From positions 4,744,645 through 4,808,644 of the forward strand of contig CP022114.1 in NCBI GenBank assembly GCA_002211745.1: a stretch of DNA of 64,000 nt, in the 5' to 3' direction. The stretch is from Kluyvera genomosp. 3. Its GTDB lineage: Bacteria > Pseudomonadota > Gammaproteobacteria > Enterobacterales > Enterobacteriaceae. Under the pieces are notes generated by a model. The model searched no databases, was not told where the DNA came from, and saw only the letters and a program-made list of their open reading frames with translations. Positions 10,762-21,163 of the stretch are shown here, one piece after another. The number at the start of each line of letters is the position of its first letter. Position 1 is the first letter of the stretch. Made by a program: the position numbers and the translations under genes.

Positions 10762-12587
10762 CTACTCTTCATCGTCACCATCAACGTGAGCGCGAATCAG
10801 CGCCAGGAACTCGCGGCCAAAACGCTCAAGCTTACGCGTTCCCACGCCGTTGACGCTGAGCATATCGCTCGGCGAAACCGGCATCTGCTCGGCCATTTCA
10901 ATCAAGGTTGCATCGTTAAAGACAACGTACGGCGGGATATTTTCTTCATCGGCGATGGCTTTACGCAGCTTGCGCAGCTTGGCGAACAGCTGCTTGTCAT
11001 AGTTGCCGACCGCCGCTTTCTGCATCACGCGCGGCTTCAGCGCCACAATACGCGGCACGGCAAGCTGCAGCGGCGCTTCACCGCGCAGCACCGGGCGCGC
11101 GGCATCCGTGAGCTGGAGAGCTGAGTGTTGGGCGATATTTTGCGTGACAAAGCCTAAGTGGATCAGCTGGCGAATGACGCTAACCCAATGCTCATGGCTT
11201 TTATCACGCCCATCCCGTAGACCTTCAGCTTATCGTGGCCGAACTCGCGGATACGCTGACTGTTCGCGCCGCGAATCACCTCCACCACGTAGCCCATGCC
11301 AAAGCGCTGGTTCACCCGGCCAATGGTCGACAGCGCAATCTGCGCATCCTGCACGCCGTCGTACTGCTTTGGCGGGTCGAGGCAGATATCGCAGTTGCCG
11401 CACGGCTCCTGACGTCCTTCGCCGAAGTAATTCAGCAGCACCAGGCGACGGCAGGTTTGCGCTTCGGCAAAGGCCCCATCGCATTAAGCTTATGCCGCTC
11501 GATATCCTGCAGCATGCCTTCTGGCTTTTCTTCCAGACAGCGGCGCAGCCATGCCATATCCGCCGGATCGTAAAACAGCATCGCCTCCGCAGGCAGACCA
11601 TCACGCCCGGCGCGGCCAGTCTCCTGATAGTAGGATTCGATGTTGCGAGGAATATCAAAGTGCACCACAAAGCGAACGTTAGGCTTGTTGATGCCATACC
11701 AAACGCGACGGTCGCGACCACGATTTGCAGGTCATCGCGCTGGAATTTCTCCTGCACGTCAGCGCGCACGTCATTGTCCAGCCCGGCATGATAGGCTCCG
11801 GCGCTAATTCCCGGCTTTGCAGACGCGCGGCGGTGTCCTCCACCTTCGAGCGGCTATTGCAGTAGATAATGCCGGATTTACCGCGCTGCTCCTGCACATA
11901 GCGCATCAGTTGATCGAGCGGCTTAAACTTCTCCATCAGCATGTAGCGAATGTTAGGCCGGTCGAAGCTACTGATTTGAATCAGGGGATCGTTAAGCCCC
12001 AGCAGACGCACGATATCGCTGCGGGTGGTGCCGTCGGCGGTGGCAGTCAGCGCCATAAATGGCAGCGCCGGGAAGCGCTGGCGCAGGTGTCCCAGGGCGG
12101 CGTATTCCGGACGGAAGTCGTGACCCCACTGCGAAATACAGTGCGCTTCATCGACCGCCAGCATCACCGGGTTCCAGTGCGCCAGATGTTCAAGGAAGTT
12201 ATCCAGCATCAGGCGTTCGGGAGCGATATAGAGCAGGCGAATCTGCCCGGTGCGGCAGCCAGCCATCACCTCTTGCTGCTGTTCACGAGTCTGCGTGGAG
12301 TTGATGCACGCCGCCGCCACGCCGTTTGCCAGCAGCTGATCGACCTGGTCTTTCATCAGCGAGATCAGCGGTGAAACCACCACCGTCAGGCCGTCCATTA
12401 CCAGCGCAGGAATCTGATAACAAAGGGATTTCCCGCCGCCAGTCGGCATCACGACCAGGCAGTCGCGTCCGCTGAGCACGGTATCGATGATGGTCTCCTG
12501 GCCCGGGCGGAATTGCTGATAGCCAAAGGTCTCCTGCAAAACCTGTTTAGCCAGCGATTCCTGATTAATAACTTCCGCCTGTGCCAC
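10762..12587 (-). CDS. recQ: ATP-dependent DNA helicase RecQ
   Basis: 3'-5' superfamily 2 helicase of the RecF recombination pathway. Walker A is MPTGGGKS, the DEAH box is [18 protein letters not shown], the zinc-binding cysteines are in [11 protein letters not shown], and the C-terminal HRDC domain ends HVDGDDEE. Four single-base deletions break it, near 11810 (LQSRGIS), 11694 (FGMGINKPN), 11475 (MGAFAEAQ) and 11210 (GMGRDKSHE). Repair gives 609 residues, exactly the E. coli length. A leftward terminator just upstream isolates it from pldA. Confidence 0.95.
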
Positions 12588-12605
12588 GTTGACCCCATTT
12601 ACCTG

Positions 12606-12637
12606 AAAATAAAAACAGGCGCTATTTTCAGCGCCTG
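12606..12637 (-). terminator. Intrinsic terminator of pldA
   Basis: Read on the minus strand, CAGGCGCT pairs with AGCGCCTG (8-bp perfect stem, 12616-12623 with 12630-12637), followed by TTTTTATTTT. It lies in the 118-bp gap between the pldA stop and the recQ start. Confidence 0.75.
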
Positions 12638-12705
12638 CGTGCCAAACTGCAATGTTTTAGACGAAATCCTTCGGTCATGCTCGCAACAAACCGTCGGATA
12701 CCCTG

Positions 12706-13571
12706 TTAAAACAGGTCGTTAAGCATCACACCCACCCAACGCGGGTTTGGTTGAAGTTGTAATCAATAAGCGATTCACCGTAGCCGCTGTAGACCTGAGT
12801 ATAGACGCGCACATGTTTACTGATGGGATAACTGACGCCCAGCTCCGCGCCGCCGTAGCCGGTGTTCCAGTTGTACTGGCCTTGCGCGCTCAGCACCGCA
12901 TCACCCAGCTGATAACCGATTTTCAGCCGGTAGTATCCCATATATTTGGTGATATCCGGATTATCGTCGGTTTCGCCGATCACATACCAGGGTTTGACTT
13001 CCACCAGCCAGTTGCCGTTTTGCGCCATCAGTCGCGTATACAGGCGATTCCAACTGCGCGAAGTCGGGTCGGATCGACCATTCGAATCATGGTTAAAACC
13101 GAACTCTACATCGCGCAACGTCCAGCCGGCAAAGCGATAGTCGGTGGCAAAGCCGAGGAACATCTGCGGCTCGTAGTTGGTTTCGCGGAACGGTGCAGAT
13201 TCGCCGCTGTTAGAAAGCTGCCACCAGGAGCGCTGTGTGTAGGACGCCGCCAGCACCGAGTTATCTCCCAGGATGCCGCGCCACAGCGGGAAAGCCAGGC
13301 TCAGCTGAAACTTCACCTCGTCCTTACGCGCGTTCTCAGCCCAGTCGTAGGAGCGAATCGCCTCTTTATTGAGGTCACTGGTCCAGGTATACAGCAGATA
13401 GTTGCTTTCATAAGGGTAGAGCGTGAACGGATTGTCATGCTCCTGCAGCAGGTTGGCAATAATACTGCCACGCACCGCCGGCACATCATGTACTTCCTTA
13501 ATCGTCGCTTCCTGCGCCAGCGCCGAGGCAGGCAGCAGCAACGCCAGTAACCCACTCCTTGAGAATCGCAT
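12706..13571 (-). CDS. pldA: Outer-membrane phospholipase A
   Basis: OMPLA, a calcium-dependent 12-stranded beta-barrel phospholipase of the outer membrane that removes mislocalised phospholipids. A signal peptide is visible (MRFSRSGLLALLLPASALAQ, cleavage after about residue 20). The active-site His and Ser are in FGFNHDSNGRSD and the catalytic Asn in SRSWNRLY. The last codons are shifted by one missing base near 12737; restoring it gives VGVGVMLNDLF and stop TAA 12706-12708, 288 residues against 289 in E. coli. Confidence 0.95.
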
Positions 13572-13731
13572 CAGTCACTTTCCCTGAGATATATAAAAAC
13601 AATGAATAACAAAATGACATTCATTTTACCTTTTTACGTTGTTCTTGCTCATCAAACCTTTCCGAAAGTAGAAATCAACATTCATTCGGCATAAAATCAA
13701 CATTTTATTAACAAGCAAAAGTAAGGTCATT

Positions 13732-14199
13732 ATGTCTGCCGAACTCACCGCCGCCGACGCGCTCAAGCTGGTTGGGGAAATCTTTGTCTACCATATGCCG
13801 TTTAACCGCGCGCTGAATCTGGAGCTGGAAGTCTACGAAAAAGCCTTTGCGCAGCTGAGCTTTAACAATCAACCGATGATGGTAGGAAACTGGGCGCAAA
13901 GCATTCTGCACGGCGGTGTGATCGCCTCAGCGCTGGACGTTGCCGCCGGGCTGGTGTGCGTAGGCAGCACGTTGACGCGTCACGACACCATTAATGAAGA
14001 CGAGCTGCGCCAGCGTCTGTCGAAAATGGGCACCATCGATCTGCGCGTCGACTATCTGCGTCCGGGTCGCGGCACGCGCTTTACCGCCAGCAGTACGCTG
14101 CTGCGCGCCGGGAACAAGGTTGCCGTGGCGCGCGTTGAGCTACACAACGAAGAGAAAACGCATATTGCCAGCGCGACGGCGACTTATATGGTGGGATAA
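13732..14199 (+). CDS. yigI: Acyl-CoA thioesterase YigI
   Basis: Hot-dog-fold thioesterase (PaaI/YdiI-like) of 155 residues, intact and the same length as E. coli YigI, which has been reported as a medium/long-chain acyl-CoA thioesterase. The motif [14 protein letters not shown] is the usual hot-dog catalytic helix region. Divergent from pldA across a 160-bp AT-rich gap; rarD follows after 50 bp in the same direction. Confidence 0.85.
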   Translation: MSAELTAADALKLVGEIFVYHMPFNRALNLELEVYEKAFAQLSFNNQPMMVGNWAQSILHGGVIASALDVAAGLVCVGSTLTRHDTINEDELRQRLSKMGTIDLRVDYLRPGRGTRFTASSTLLRAGNKVAVARVELHNEEKTHIASATATYMVG

Positions 14200-14249
14200 C
14201 CGCCAGAATCGCGTAACATTACATGACTTTTTCGTAATGGATGTTTCAC

Positions 14250-15142
14250 ATGGATCCCAAACAAACGCGTCAGGGCGTACTGCTCGCTCTTGCCGCCTAT
14301 TTTATCTGGGGCATCGCTCCAGCCTACTTCAAGCTGATTTACTACGTCCCTGCCGATGAGATCCTGACCCACCGCGTCATCTGGTCGTTTTTCTTTATGG
14401 TGGCCTTGATTAGCATCAGTCGCCAATGGCCGCAGGTGCGCACACTGCTGAAAACCCCGAAAAAGGTCTTTCTGCTGGCGCTGTCGGCGGTGCTGATCGG
14501 CGGTAACTGGCTGCTGTTTATCTGGTCGGTGAACAACCACCACATGCTGGAAGCCAGCCTCGGTTATTTCATTAACCCGCTGGTGAATATTCTGCTGGGA
14601 TGATTTTCCTCGGCGAGCGCTTCCGCCGCATGCAGTGGCTGGCGGTGATTCTGGCTATCTGTGGCGTATTGGTACAGCTGTGGACCTTCGGCTCGCTGCC
14701 GATTATCGCGCTGGGCCTGGCGTTCAGTTTCGCCTTCTACGGCCTGGTACGTAAGAAAATTGCCGTCGATGCGCAAACCGGGATGCTGTTCGAAACGCTC
14801 TGGCTGCTGCCGGTGGCGGCCATTTATCTGTTCGGCATCGCCGACAGCGCCACCAGCCACATGGGTAACAACCCGTGGTCGTTGAATCTGCTGCTGATTG
14901 CCGCCGGCGTGGTGACCACCATTCCGTTGCTGTGCTTTACCGGTGCGGCTACACGTCTGCGCCTTTCCACGCTGGGCTTTTTCCAGTACATCGGTCCAAC
15001 GCTGATGTTCCTGCTGGCGGTGATTTTCTACGGTGAGGTACCGGGAGCGGATAAGATGGTGACCTTTGCCTTTATCTGGGTGGCGCTGGCGATTTTCGTG
15101 ATGGATGCGATTTATACGCAGAGACGCGGTCGTCGAGGTTAA
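14250..15142 (+). CDS. rarD: EamA-family permease RarD
   Basis: Ten-helix inner-membrane protein of the drug/metabolite transporter superfamily; the substrate is not established. Start chosen at MDPKQTRQGVLLALAAYF (ATG 14250-14252) to match E. coli; an in-frame ATG at 14241 would add three residues. One G is missing near 14598 (NILLGMIFLGERF), which creates a premature TGA. Repaired length is 297 residues (E. coli 296). Confidence 0.92.
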
Positions 15143-15149
15143 AGAAGTA

Positions 15150-15177
15150 GCCGGAGGGCGGCGACGCCTTCTCCGGC
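15150..15177. repeat. REP-type palindrome between rarD and corA
   Basis: GCCGGAG (15150-15156) pairs with CTCCGGC (15171-15177), with an inner GGCG/CGCC stem and a GCGA loop. This has the form of an enterobacterial REP unit and sits in the 42-bp gap between two convergent genes, the usual place for these elements. Confidence 0.65.
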
Positions 15178-15184
15178 ACAACCA

Positions 15185-16135
15185 TTACAGCCAGTTCTTG
15201 CGCTTAAAGTATAGATACGGCGCAAGCCCTGCCAGAATCATAAAGATAATTGCCCCTGGGTAGCCAAAGCTCCACTTCAACTCCGGCATAAACTCAAAGT
15301 TCATCCCATAGCTCGAAGCCACCAGCGTTGGCGGCAGGAACACCACGGATACCACCGAGAAGATCTTGATGATGCGGTTCTGCTCGATGTTGATAAAGCC
15401 CATCGCCGCTTGCATCAGGAAGTTAACCTTCTGGAACAGCGATTCGTTGTGTGGCAACAGGGATTCGATATCTCGCAGGATTTCGCGCGCTTGCTCCAGC
15501 TGGCTGGCCGGTAAACGCGCCTTGCGCACGAGGAAGTTCAGTGCGCGCTGGGTATCCATCAGACACAGACGAACCTTCCAGCCGATATCTTCCAGCTCGG
15601 CCAGCGTGGACAGCGCTTCGTCATACTCGTCACCCTGGTGACCTTCCATAATCACGCGGCTCAGCTTTTCCAGATCGCTGTAGATGTTTTCAATTTCATC
15701 CGCCAGCTGTTCGATTTTGGTTTCGAACAGGTCCAGCAACAGCTCGTAGGCGTTGCCATCGACCATCGCCTGGTTACGTGCGCGCATACGATACAGGCGG
15801 AACGCCGGCAGCTCGCGCTCGCGCAGGGTAAACAGTCGCCCTTCGCGGATGGTGAATGCGACGGTGGAGTTACCGGCGTGATCGTCCGCATCTTCGTAAA
15901 AGAAGAAGGAGTGAATATGCAGGCCGTCTTCGTCTTCAAAAAAACGTGCGGATGCTTCGATGTCTTCCAGTTCGGGGCGCGTGGCCAGGTTCTGGCCCAA
16001 ATCCTTTTGCACACGGTTTCGTTCGTCGTCGTCAGGCTCGACTAAATCGACCCACACCGAGCTGGCGAGGTGTTCGATTTCGTCCGCTTCCAGACGCGTT
16101 AAACGATTATTTTCCAGTTGAAATGCGCTCAGCAT
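15185..16135 (-). CDS. corA: Magnesium/cobalt channel CorA
   Basis: Homopentameric inner-membrane Mg2+ channel. The large acidic cytoplasmic domain (residues ~1-270) is followed by two C-terminal helices with the selectivity motif [11 protein letters not shown] at the end of the first, and the basic tail KRKNWL. Intact. Start chosen at [10 protein letters not shown] (ATG 16133-16135), which gives the E. coli length of 316; a start five codons upstream is also open. Preceded by a structured leader with a small ORF. Confidence 0.97.
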   Translation of the reverse strand: MLSAFQLENNRLTRLEADEIEHLASSVWVDLVEPDDDERNRVQKDLGQNLATRPELEDIEASARFFEDEDGLHIHSFFFYEDADDHAGNSTVAFTIREGRLFTLRERELPAFRLYRMRARNQAMVDGNAYELLLDLFETKIEQLADEIENIYSDLEKLSRVIMEGHQGDEYDEALSTLAELEDIGWKVRLCLMDTQRALNFLVRKARLPASQLEQAREILRDIESLLPHNESLFQKVNFLMQAAMGFINIEQNRIIKIFSVVSVVFLPPTLVASSYGMNFEFMPELKWSFGYPGAIIFMILAGLAPYLYFKRKNWL

Positions 16136-16221
16136 GACCGGGACTCCCAATGCAAAAAATTATCGGACAGCCGGTGGGCACACAGAAACTACAGGGGTTT
16201 CAGACCATTAAACAGCCTGAC

Positions 16222-16275
16222 TCAATGCGACGGGATAAAATACGGGTCGCTGACAACCGCTAAGGCTATCAGCAT
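16222..16275 (-). CDS. 17-codon leader ORF of corA (corL-like)
   Basis: ATG 16273-16275 to TGA 16222-16224 encodes MLIALAVVSDPYFIPSH, 87 bases upstream of corA. In Salmonella a short leader ORF, corL, couples translation to Rho-dependent termination of corA; position and size here suit such a role. Its ATG sits in the loop of a 10-bp perfect hairpin and a TAAGG Shine-Dalgarno-like sequence lies in the 5' arm of that stem. Homology to Salmonella corL cannot be confirmed by eye. Confidence 0.5.
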   Translation of the reverse strand: MLIALAVVSDPYFIPSH

Positions 16276-16290
16276 ATGAGGATAGCCTTA
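16261..16290 (-). promoter_or_regulatory. Leader hairpin covering the corA leader-ORF start
   Basis: TAAGGCTATC (16261-16270) is perfectly complementary to GATAGCCTTA (16281-16290); the 10-base loop contains the ATG of the leader ORF. On the transcript the 5' arm carries the possible ribosome-binding sequence. The remaining part of the 356-bp uvrD-corA gap (16136-16491) shows nothing else I can name. Confidence 0.5.
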
Positions 16291-16491
16291 GGAGTTGTTC
16301 CTGAATGACAGGAAGGTGAGCCAGCATCTACTGGGTGTGTCCAAGGCTTTGTCCTCTTAGCGTAATCGTGCGCGCATGTTACGCCAGCAAAAAAACGGCG
16401 TCAACACGCAACGAAACGCTAACCAGGATTAATTACCTTCTCTTCCGTAAGGCTAGCAGATCGTTACAAAATAATGATATTTTTCTGAAAG

Positions 16492-18653
16492 TTATACCGT
16501 TTCCAGCCTGGCGTAGGCCGCCACCAGCCATTTAATTCCCTGCCCTGGAACGCGACCTGCAAACGGCTGTGTTCACCGCTGCCTTCCAGATTGACGATGG
16601 TGCCCTCGCCAAACTTGGCGTGGCGCACGCGCTGGCCAAGTTTGTAGCCAGTATCATTCTCGGCCATCGGCGTCCCCATCCGCTGATGGCTCACCGGACG
16701 GCTGACGGTCGCGCGCAGACGCACCTCTTCCACGCAAGCTTCCGGCAGTTCGCCGATGAAACGCGACGGGCGATGATAAACCTCTTTACCATACAGACGG
16801 CGGGTTTCGGCATAGGTTAGCGTCAGCTTCTGCATCGCGCGGGTGACGCCAACGTAGGCAAGGCGGCGCTCTTCTTCCAGACGGCCGCCTTCATCCAGCG
16901 ACATCTGGCTTGGGAACATCCCCTCTTCCATCCCGACGATAAACACCTGCGGGAACTCCAGACCTTTGGCCGAGTGCAGGGTCATCAGCTGTACCGCATC
17001 CTGCCAGGTATCGGCCTGACCTTCCCCGGCTTCCAGCGCCGCATGAGACAAAAACGCCTGCAGCGGCATTAAATCTTCGTCTTCTTCGTTGTAGCTGAAC
17101 TGGCGCGTTGCCGTCACCAGTTCATCCAGGTTTTCGATACGCGTCTGGCCTTTTTCGCCTTTTTCCTGCTCGTACATCATGCGCAGGCCGGAATCTTTGA
17201 CCACCCGATCGGTCTGCACGTGCAGCGGCATATCGGCCGTTTCCTGCGCCAGCGCGTCAATCAGCTCCATAAAGCGCTGTAAAGCGCTCGCAGCGCGGCC
17301 TGCCAGCGCTTTCTCTTGCAGCAGCTCGCGGCAGGACTGCCACAGCGTCAGCTGTCGGTCGCGCGAAGTTTGACGGACCACGTCCAGCGTACGGTCGCCA
17401 ATGCCGCGGGTTGGCGTATTCACCACACGTTCAAATGCCGCGTCATCATTGCGGTTGGCAATCAGGCGCAGGTACGAGAGCGCATCTTTGATTTCCTGAC
17501 GTTCGAAGAAGCGCATCCCGCCATAGATACGATACGGCATGCTGGCTTGCAACAAGGCCTCTTCCAGCACGCGCGACTGGGCGTTGCTGCGATAGAGAAT
17601 GGCACACTGATCCAGCGCGCCGCCGTTGTCCTGCCAGGTTTTAATACGGTTGACCACGAAGCGGGCTTCGTCGAGTTCGTTGAACGCGCAGTAGAGCGAG
17701 ATCGGCTCGCCGTCGGCGCCGTCGGTCCACAGCTTTTTGCCCAGACGCCCGTTGTTGTTTTCAATCAGGGCGTTCGCCGCGCTCAGAATGTTGCTGGTCG
17801 AACGGTAGTTCTGCTCCAGGCGGATGGTTTCGGCACCGGGGAAATCGTTGAGGAAGCGCTGGATGTTCTCCACCTGCGCCCCACGCCAGCCGTAGATCGA
17901 CTGGTCATCGTCGCCAACGATCATGACCTTGCCGGTGTCGCCCGCCAGCAGGCGGATCCAGGCGTACTGAATGTTGTTGGTATCCTGGAATTCGTCCACC
18001 AGGATATTGGTGAAGCGTTCGCGGTAGTGCTGGAGGATGTGCGGCTTATTGAGCCACAGCTCGTGGGCGCGCAGCAGCAGTTCAGCGAAATCCACCAGCC
18101 CCGCGCGGTCGCACGCTTCCTGATAGGCCTGATAGACCTTCTGCCAGGTCTGTTCGACCGGGTTGCCGTAGCTTTGCAGATGGTGTGGACGCAGCCCTTC
18201 GTCTTTCTGGCTGTTGATAAACCACATCGCCTGGCGCGGCGGCCACTGTTTTTCATCAAGGTTCATCGCCTTAATCAGGCGTTTGAGCAGGCGCAGCTGA
18301 TCTTCGCTATCGAGAATCTGGAAATCCTGCGGCAACCCGGCGTCCAGGTGATGCGCACGCAGCAGACGGTGCGCCAGCCCGTGGAAGGTGCCGACCCACA
18401 TGCCGCCCTGCGAGGTGCCCATCAGTTCACCAATACGGTGGCGCATCTCCGCCGCCGCTTTGTTGGTGAAGGTCACCGCCATAATCGAGTACGGCGAGCA
18501 GTTCTCGACGCTTTGCAGCCAGGCGATGCGGTGCACCAGCACGCGCGTCTTACCGCTGCCTGCCCCGGCGAGCACCAGCATGTTGGTTCGCTCCGCCGCG
18601 ACGGCTTCGCGCTGTTTATCGTTGAGGCTGTCGAGCAGGTAAGAAACGTCCAT
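16492..18653 (-). CDS. uvrD: DNA helicase II
   Basis: Superfamily 1 3'-5' helicase of nucleotide excision and mismatch repair. Walker A is AGAGSGKT near the N-terminus, motif II is DEFQDTN, motif III is [13 protein letters not shown], and motif VI is AYVGVTRA. Start at MDVSYLLDSLND (ATG 18651-18653); an in-frame ATG 18 bases upstream is less likely. One base is missing near 16544, which distorts the tail; repair gives GIKWLVAAYA and stop TAA 16492-16494, 720 residues as in E. coli. SOS control is indicated by the LexA box at 18814, with an ERIC element lying between it and the start codon. Confidence 0.97.
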
Positions 18654-18684
18654 TGGCACCGCCGGAATCAACAGGGCTCAGTAA

Positions 18685-18806
18685 TACACTAAGCAATTCG
18701 AGTTGCAGGAAGGCGGCAAGGGAGTTCATCCCCAGGAGCGTACTTCAGTACGTGACTGGGGTGAACGAGTGCAGCCAACGCATCTGCAACTTGAAGTGCG
18801 ACGTGT
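18685..18806. repeat. ERIC element in the uvrD leader
   Basis: About 122 bp matching the enterobacterial repetitive intergenic consensus: the core TCCCCAGGAGCGTACTTC is followed by an inverted arm GTACGTGACTGGGGTGAAC, and the outer arms are AATTCGAGTTGCAGGAAGG and CTGCAACTTGAAGTGCGACG. The ends fall near the usual TA. It lies 32 bases upstream of uvrD and 8 bases from the LexA box, so it would be transcribed as part of the uvrD 5' leader. Confidence 0.9.
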
Positions 18807-18813
18807 ATGAGCC

Positions 18814-18829
18814 CTGGGAATTTATACAG
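18814..18829 (-). promoter_or_regulatory. LexA box of uvrD
   Basis: On the minus strand CTGTATAAATTCCCAG fits CTG-N10-CAG and is very like the E. coli uvrD operator CTGTATATATACCCAG. A possible -10 (TATAAA) lies within it, with CTGATA 17 bases upstream as a weak -35. Confidence 0.75.
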
Positions 18830-18840
18830 AGTTATGACGA

Positions 18841-19557
18841 TTATATCAGCGAGGTCAGAGATGCCAACCGGGAAATCTCAATGTGCGGCAACAAACGGCT
18901 GTCGGCGGTCTGCATCAGATCGGCGTTTTCCGGCTTGATCCAGCAGGCCTGCATCCCGCAGCGCACGGCGCCCGCGACATCGGTGGTCAGGTCATCACCC
19001 ACGTGCAAAATCTCGCCGAGCGGTACGTTGAGCTTTTCTGCCGCCAGGTGATACATATCGGCAAACGGCTTCGAGCGCCCGTCCGGCCCGGCGCGGAGCA
19101 CAAACTCAAAATAGCCGCTCAGACCAAATAGTTCTGGCTGTGCGTTACCGTTAGTAATCGCCACCAGCGGCCACTTTCCGCCCAGCTTTTTCAGGGTATC
19201 GTGGGTTTCCTGCGGCACATCAACCCGGCTACGCCAGTGGGCGAAGTTGGCCATCGCCGCATCGGCACCGGCTTTCGCTTCCAGGGCCGTTAACCCCAAC
19301 TGCCGCATACCGGACTCCAGCGCGCGCCAGCGCCATTCGGTGACGTCGTGGTAAATCTCCGGCTCGGTCTTCAGCAACGCATCGCGCCACTGTTGAAGCG
19401 TGTGGGCGTCAAAATTGGCCAGTGCCGGGTGATAGCCGCGCACAAAATTCAGCGACTCCTGCATCGTGCGGTCAATCACCGGGCGGTTATCGTAAAGGGT
19501 ATCGTCAAGGTCAAAGGTCAACGCGGCAATCGTGCCCAGTGGTCGATAAAAACGCAT
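18841..19557 (-). CDS. yigB: HAD-superfamily phosphatase YigB
   Basis: Haloacid dehalogenase-like phosphatase, reported in E. coli to dephosphorylate FMN in riboflavin metabolism. Motif I is [11 protein letters not shown] near residue 14, motif II is in AITNGNAQ, motif III is the lysine in [10 protein letters not shown], and motif IV is [13 protein letters not shown]. Intact, 238 residues as in E. coli. Its ATG overlaps the xerC stop by one base (TAATG), so it is the last gene of the dapF-yigA-xerC-yigB run. Confidence 0.93.
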   Translation of the reverse strand: MRFYRPLGTIAALTFDLDDTLYDNRPVIDRTMQESLNFVRGYHPALANFDAHTLQQWRDALLKTEPEIYHDVTEWRWRALESGMRQLGLTALEAKAGADAAMANFAHWRSRVDVPQETHDTLKKLGGKWPLVAITNGNAQPELFGLSGYFEFVLRAGPDGRSKPFADMYHLAAEKLNVPLGEILHVGDDLTTDVAGAVRCGMQACWIKPENADLMQTADSRLLPHIEISRLASLTSLI

Positions 19558-20461
19558 TATTTCTCCCGTTTGGCGCGCGGATGCGCCGCATCGTACACCG
19601 AAGCAAGGTGTTGAAAATCAAGATGGGTATAGATTTGGGTGGTCGAGAGGTTGGCGTGCCCCAACAGTTCCTGCACACCGCGCAGATCGCCGCTCGACTC
19701 AAGCATATGAGTGGCGAACGAATGGCGCAGTTTATGGGGATGGACGTGGCTGTTCAGCCCCTGCTTCACACCCCATTCGGCAAAACGTTTTTGTACGTTG
19801 CGGGCCGAAATACGCTTGCCGAGCTTTGAGAGGAACAGCGCGTCTTCGTCGCCGCCAAACAGCCCGCGCAGGTCGAGCCAATGTTCGATCCACGCGACAG
19901 CGTTGCGGCCAATCGGCAACCGGCGCTCTTTGCTGCCCTTGCCCATGACCCAGACTTCGCCGGTGTCGAGATCCAGATGTTTGATATCCAGATTGACCAG
20001 CTCGGACAGACGCAGACCCGCGCCGTACATCACTTCCAGCATCGCGCGGTCGCGCACCGCCAGCGGGTCGTTAAGGTCAATATCCAGCAGGCGGTTAACG
20101 TCGTCGACGTCGATATTTTTCGGCAGGTGGCGCGGCGCTTTTGGCGCGGCAATACCTTTCGCCGGGTTAGCCGGTAGCACGCCCTGGCTGACCATCCAGT
20201 CAAAGAAGCTGCGTAAGGCCGACAGGCGCAGCGCCAGGCTTGGCGCTCCCAGCCCTTACGACGGCTGCGGGTGGCGAAGCTACGCACCATCGCAGCATCA
20301 CATTGTTGCCAATTCTGCAGGCCCATACCTTCGGCCAGTTCAATAATGGCATCAAGCTGACGCTGATAGTTCAGGAGGGTAATGGGGCTTAGCTGCCGCT
20401 CAACGCCCAGATAGCGCAGGAAACGGGTAACGTCTTGCCCCAATGCGATATCGCCGGTCAT
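19557..20461 (-). CDS. xerC: Site-specific tyrosine recombinase XerC
   Basis: With XerD it resolves chromosome dimers at dif and multimers of some plasmids. Tyrosine recombinase residues: Arg in [13 protein letters not shown], the HxLR motif [12 protein letters not shown], and Tyr in [14 protein letters not shown]. One missing base near 20254 breaks [14 protein letters not shown]. Repaired length is 301 residues (E. coli 298). The start ATG overlaps the yigA stop by 4 bases (ATGA), indicating translational coupling. Confidence 0.95.
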
Positions 20462-21163
20462 TCGCGTTCAATCCATCGTTCCAACAGGCCAGGCAGCATC
20501 AAGGCGATTTCCTGCAACAGCTGCGTTCCCTGTCCAGGCTGATAGTGGTGCGGGTCACGGCTGCTGAAGAGAATCACCCGAGGTCGCCATCGCTGCCCAT
20601 CATCGACATGGCTACCGAGCCTACTGCTTTCGCCTCCGGCAATACCAGCAGCAGTTCCGGACCATTGAGGGTGCCCAGATAGTGGTTTGACTGGCCTAAG
20701 CGTTGGATACGCAGCGGCTCGAACGCCTGACGAGAGAGCACCAGGTCGGTATGTTTAGAGGGAGCGCCAAGCCGCCAGCGGTCGGAGAACAGACGTATCG
20801 ACGCCCCGCCAGCCCCAGCTCACGCGCCCAGCGGTGAAAACGCAGCAGCAGATCGTCGAGGCTTTCGGCACACGCCAGCCGGTTTTGCAGATGCAGCAAG
20901 CGATAGAACAGCCCTTCGTTGGCCGTCGCCTGCTCCATCAGCTGGCTCATATTCTCTTCGAGCATCGCGATATAGTTGCGCGAGCGCGCCATATGCCACT
21001 CGACCAGCGAGACCATACCCCGCACCGGGTGCGGGACGCGCATCTGCTCGACGGCAGCGGCATTACGAATAAAGAATTCAGGATGTTGCAACAGATAGTC
21101 TACCACCGCGCCGTCATTCAGCGCGGTGATGGCGTCCTGCTGTTCTTCCCCAACCTGTTTCAT
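20458..21163 (-). CDS. yigA: DUF484 family protein YigA
   Basis: DUF484 protein (GAF-like fold) of unknown function, conserved between dapF and xerC. The N-terminus has an HPxFF motif ([11 protein letters not shown]) and the coiled region around [14 protein letters not shown]. Two bases are missing, near 20805 (LGLAGASIRLF) and near 20578 ([12 protein letters not shown]). Repaired length is 235 residues, equal to E. coli, ending ERWIERE. ATGA overlaps couple it to dapF upstream and xerC downstream. Confidence 0.92.

Noticed and set aside
16335-16535. 66-codon ORF on the plus strand between corA and uvrD
   Set aside because: It runs into the antisense of the uvrD C-terminus, lacks a good ribosome site, and the leader of corA on the other strand explains the region better.
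17316-18692. 458-codon open frame antisense to uvrD
   Set aside because: It mirrors a conserved helicase gene in a GC-rich region, where long antisense open frames are common; its translation resembles no family I know.
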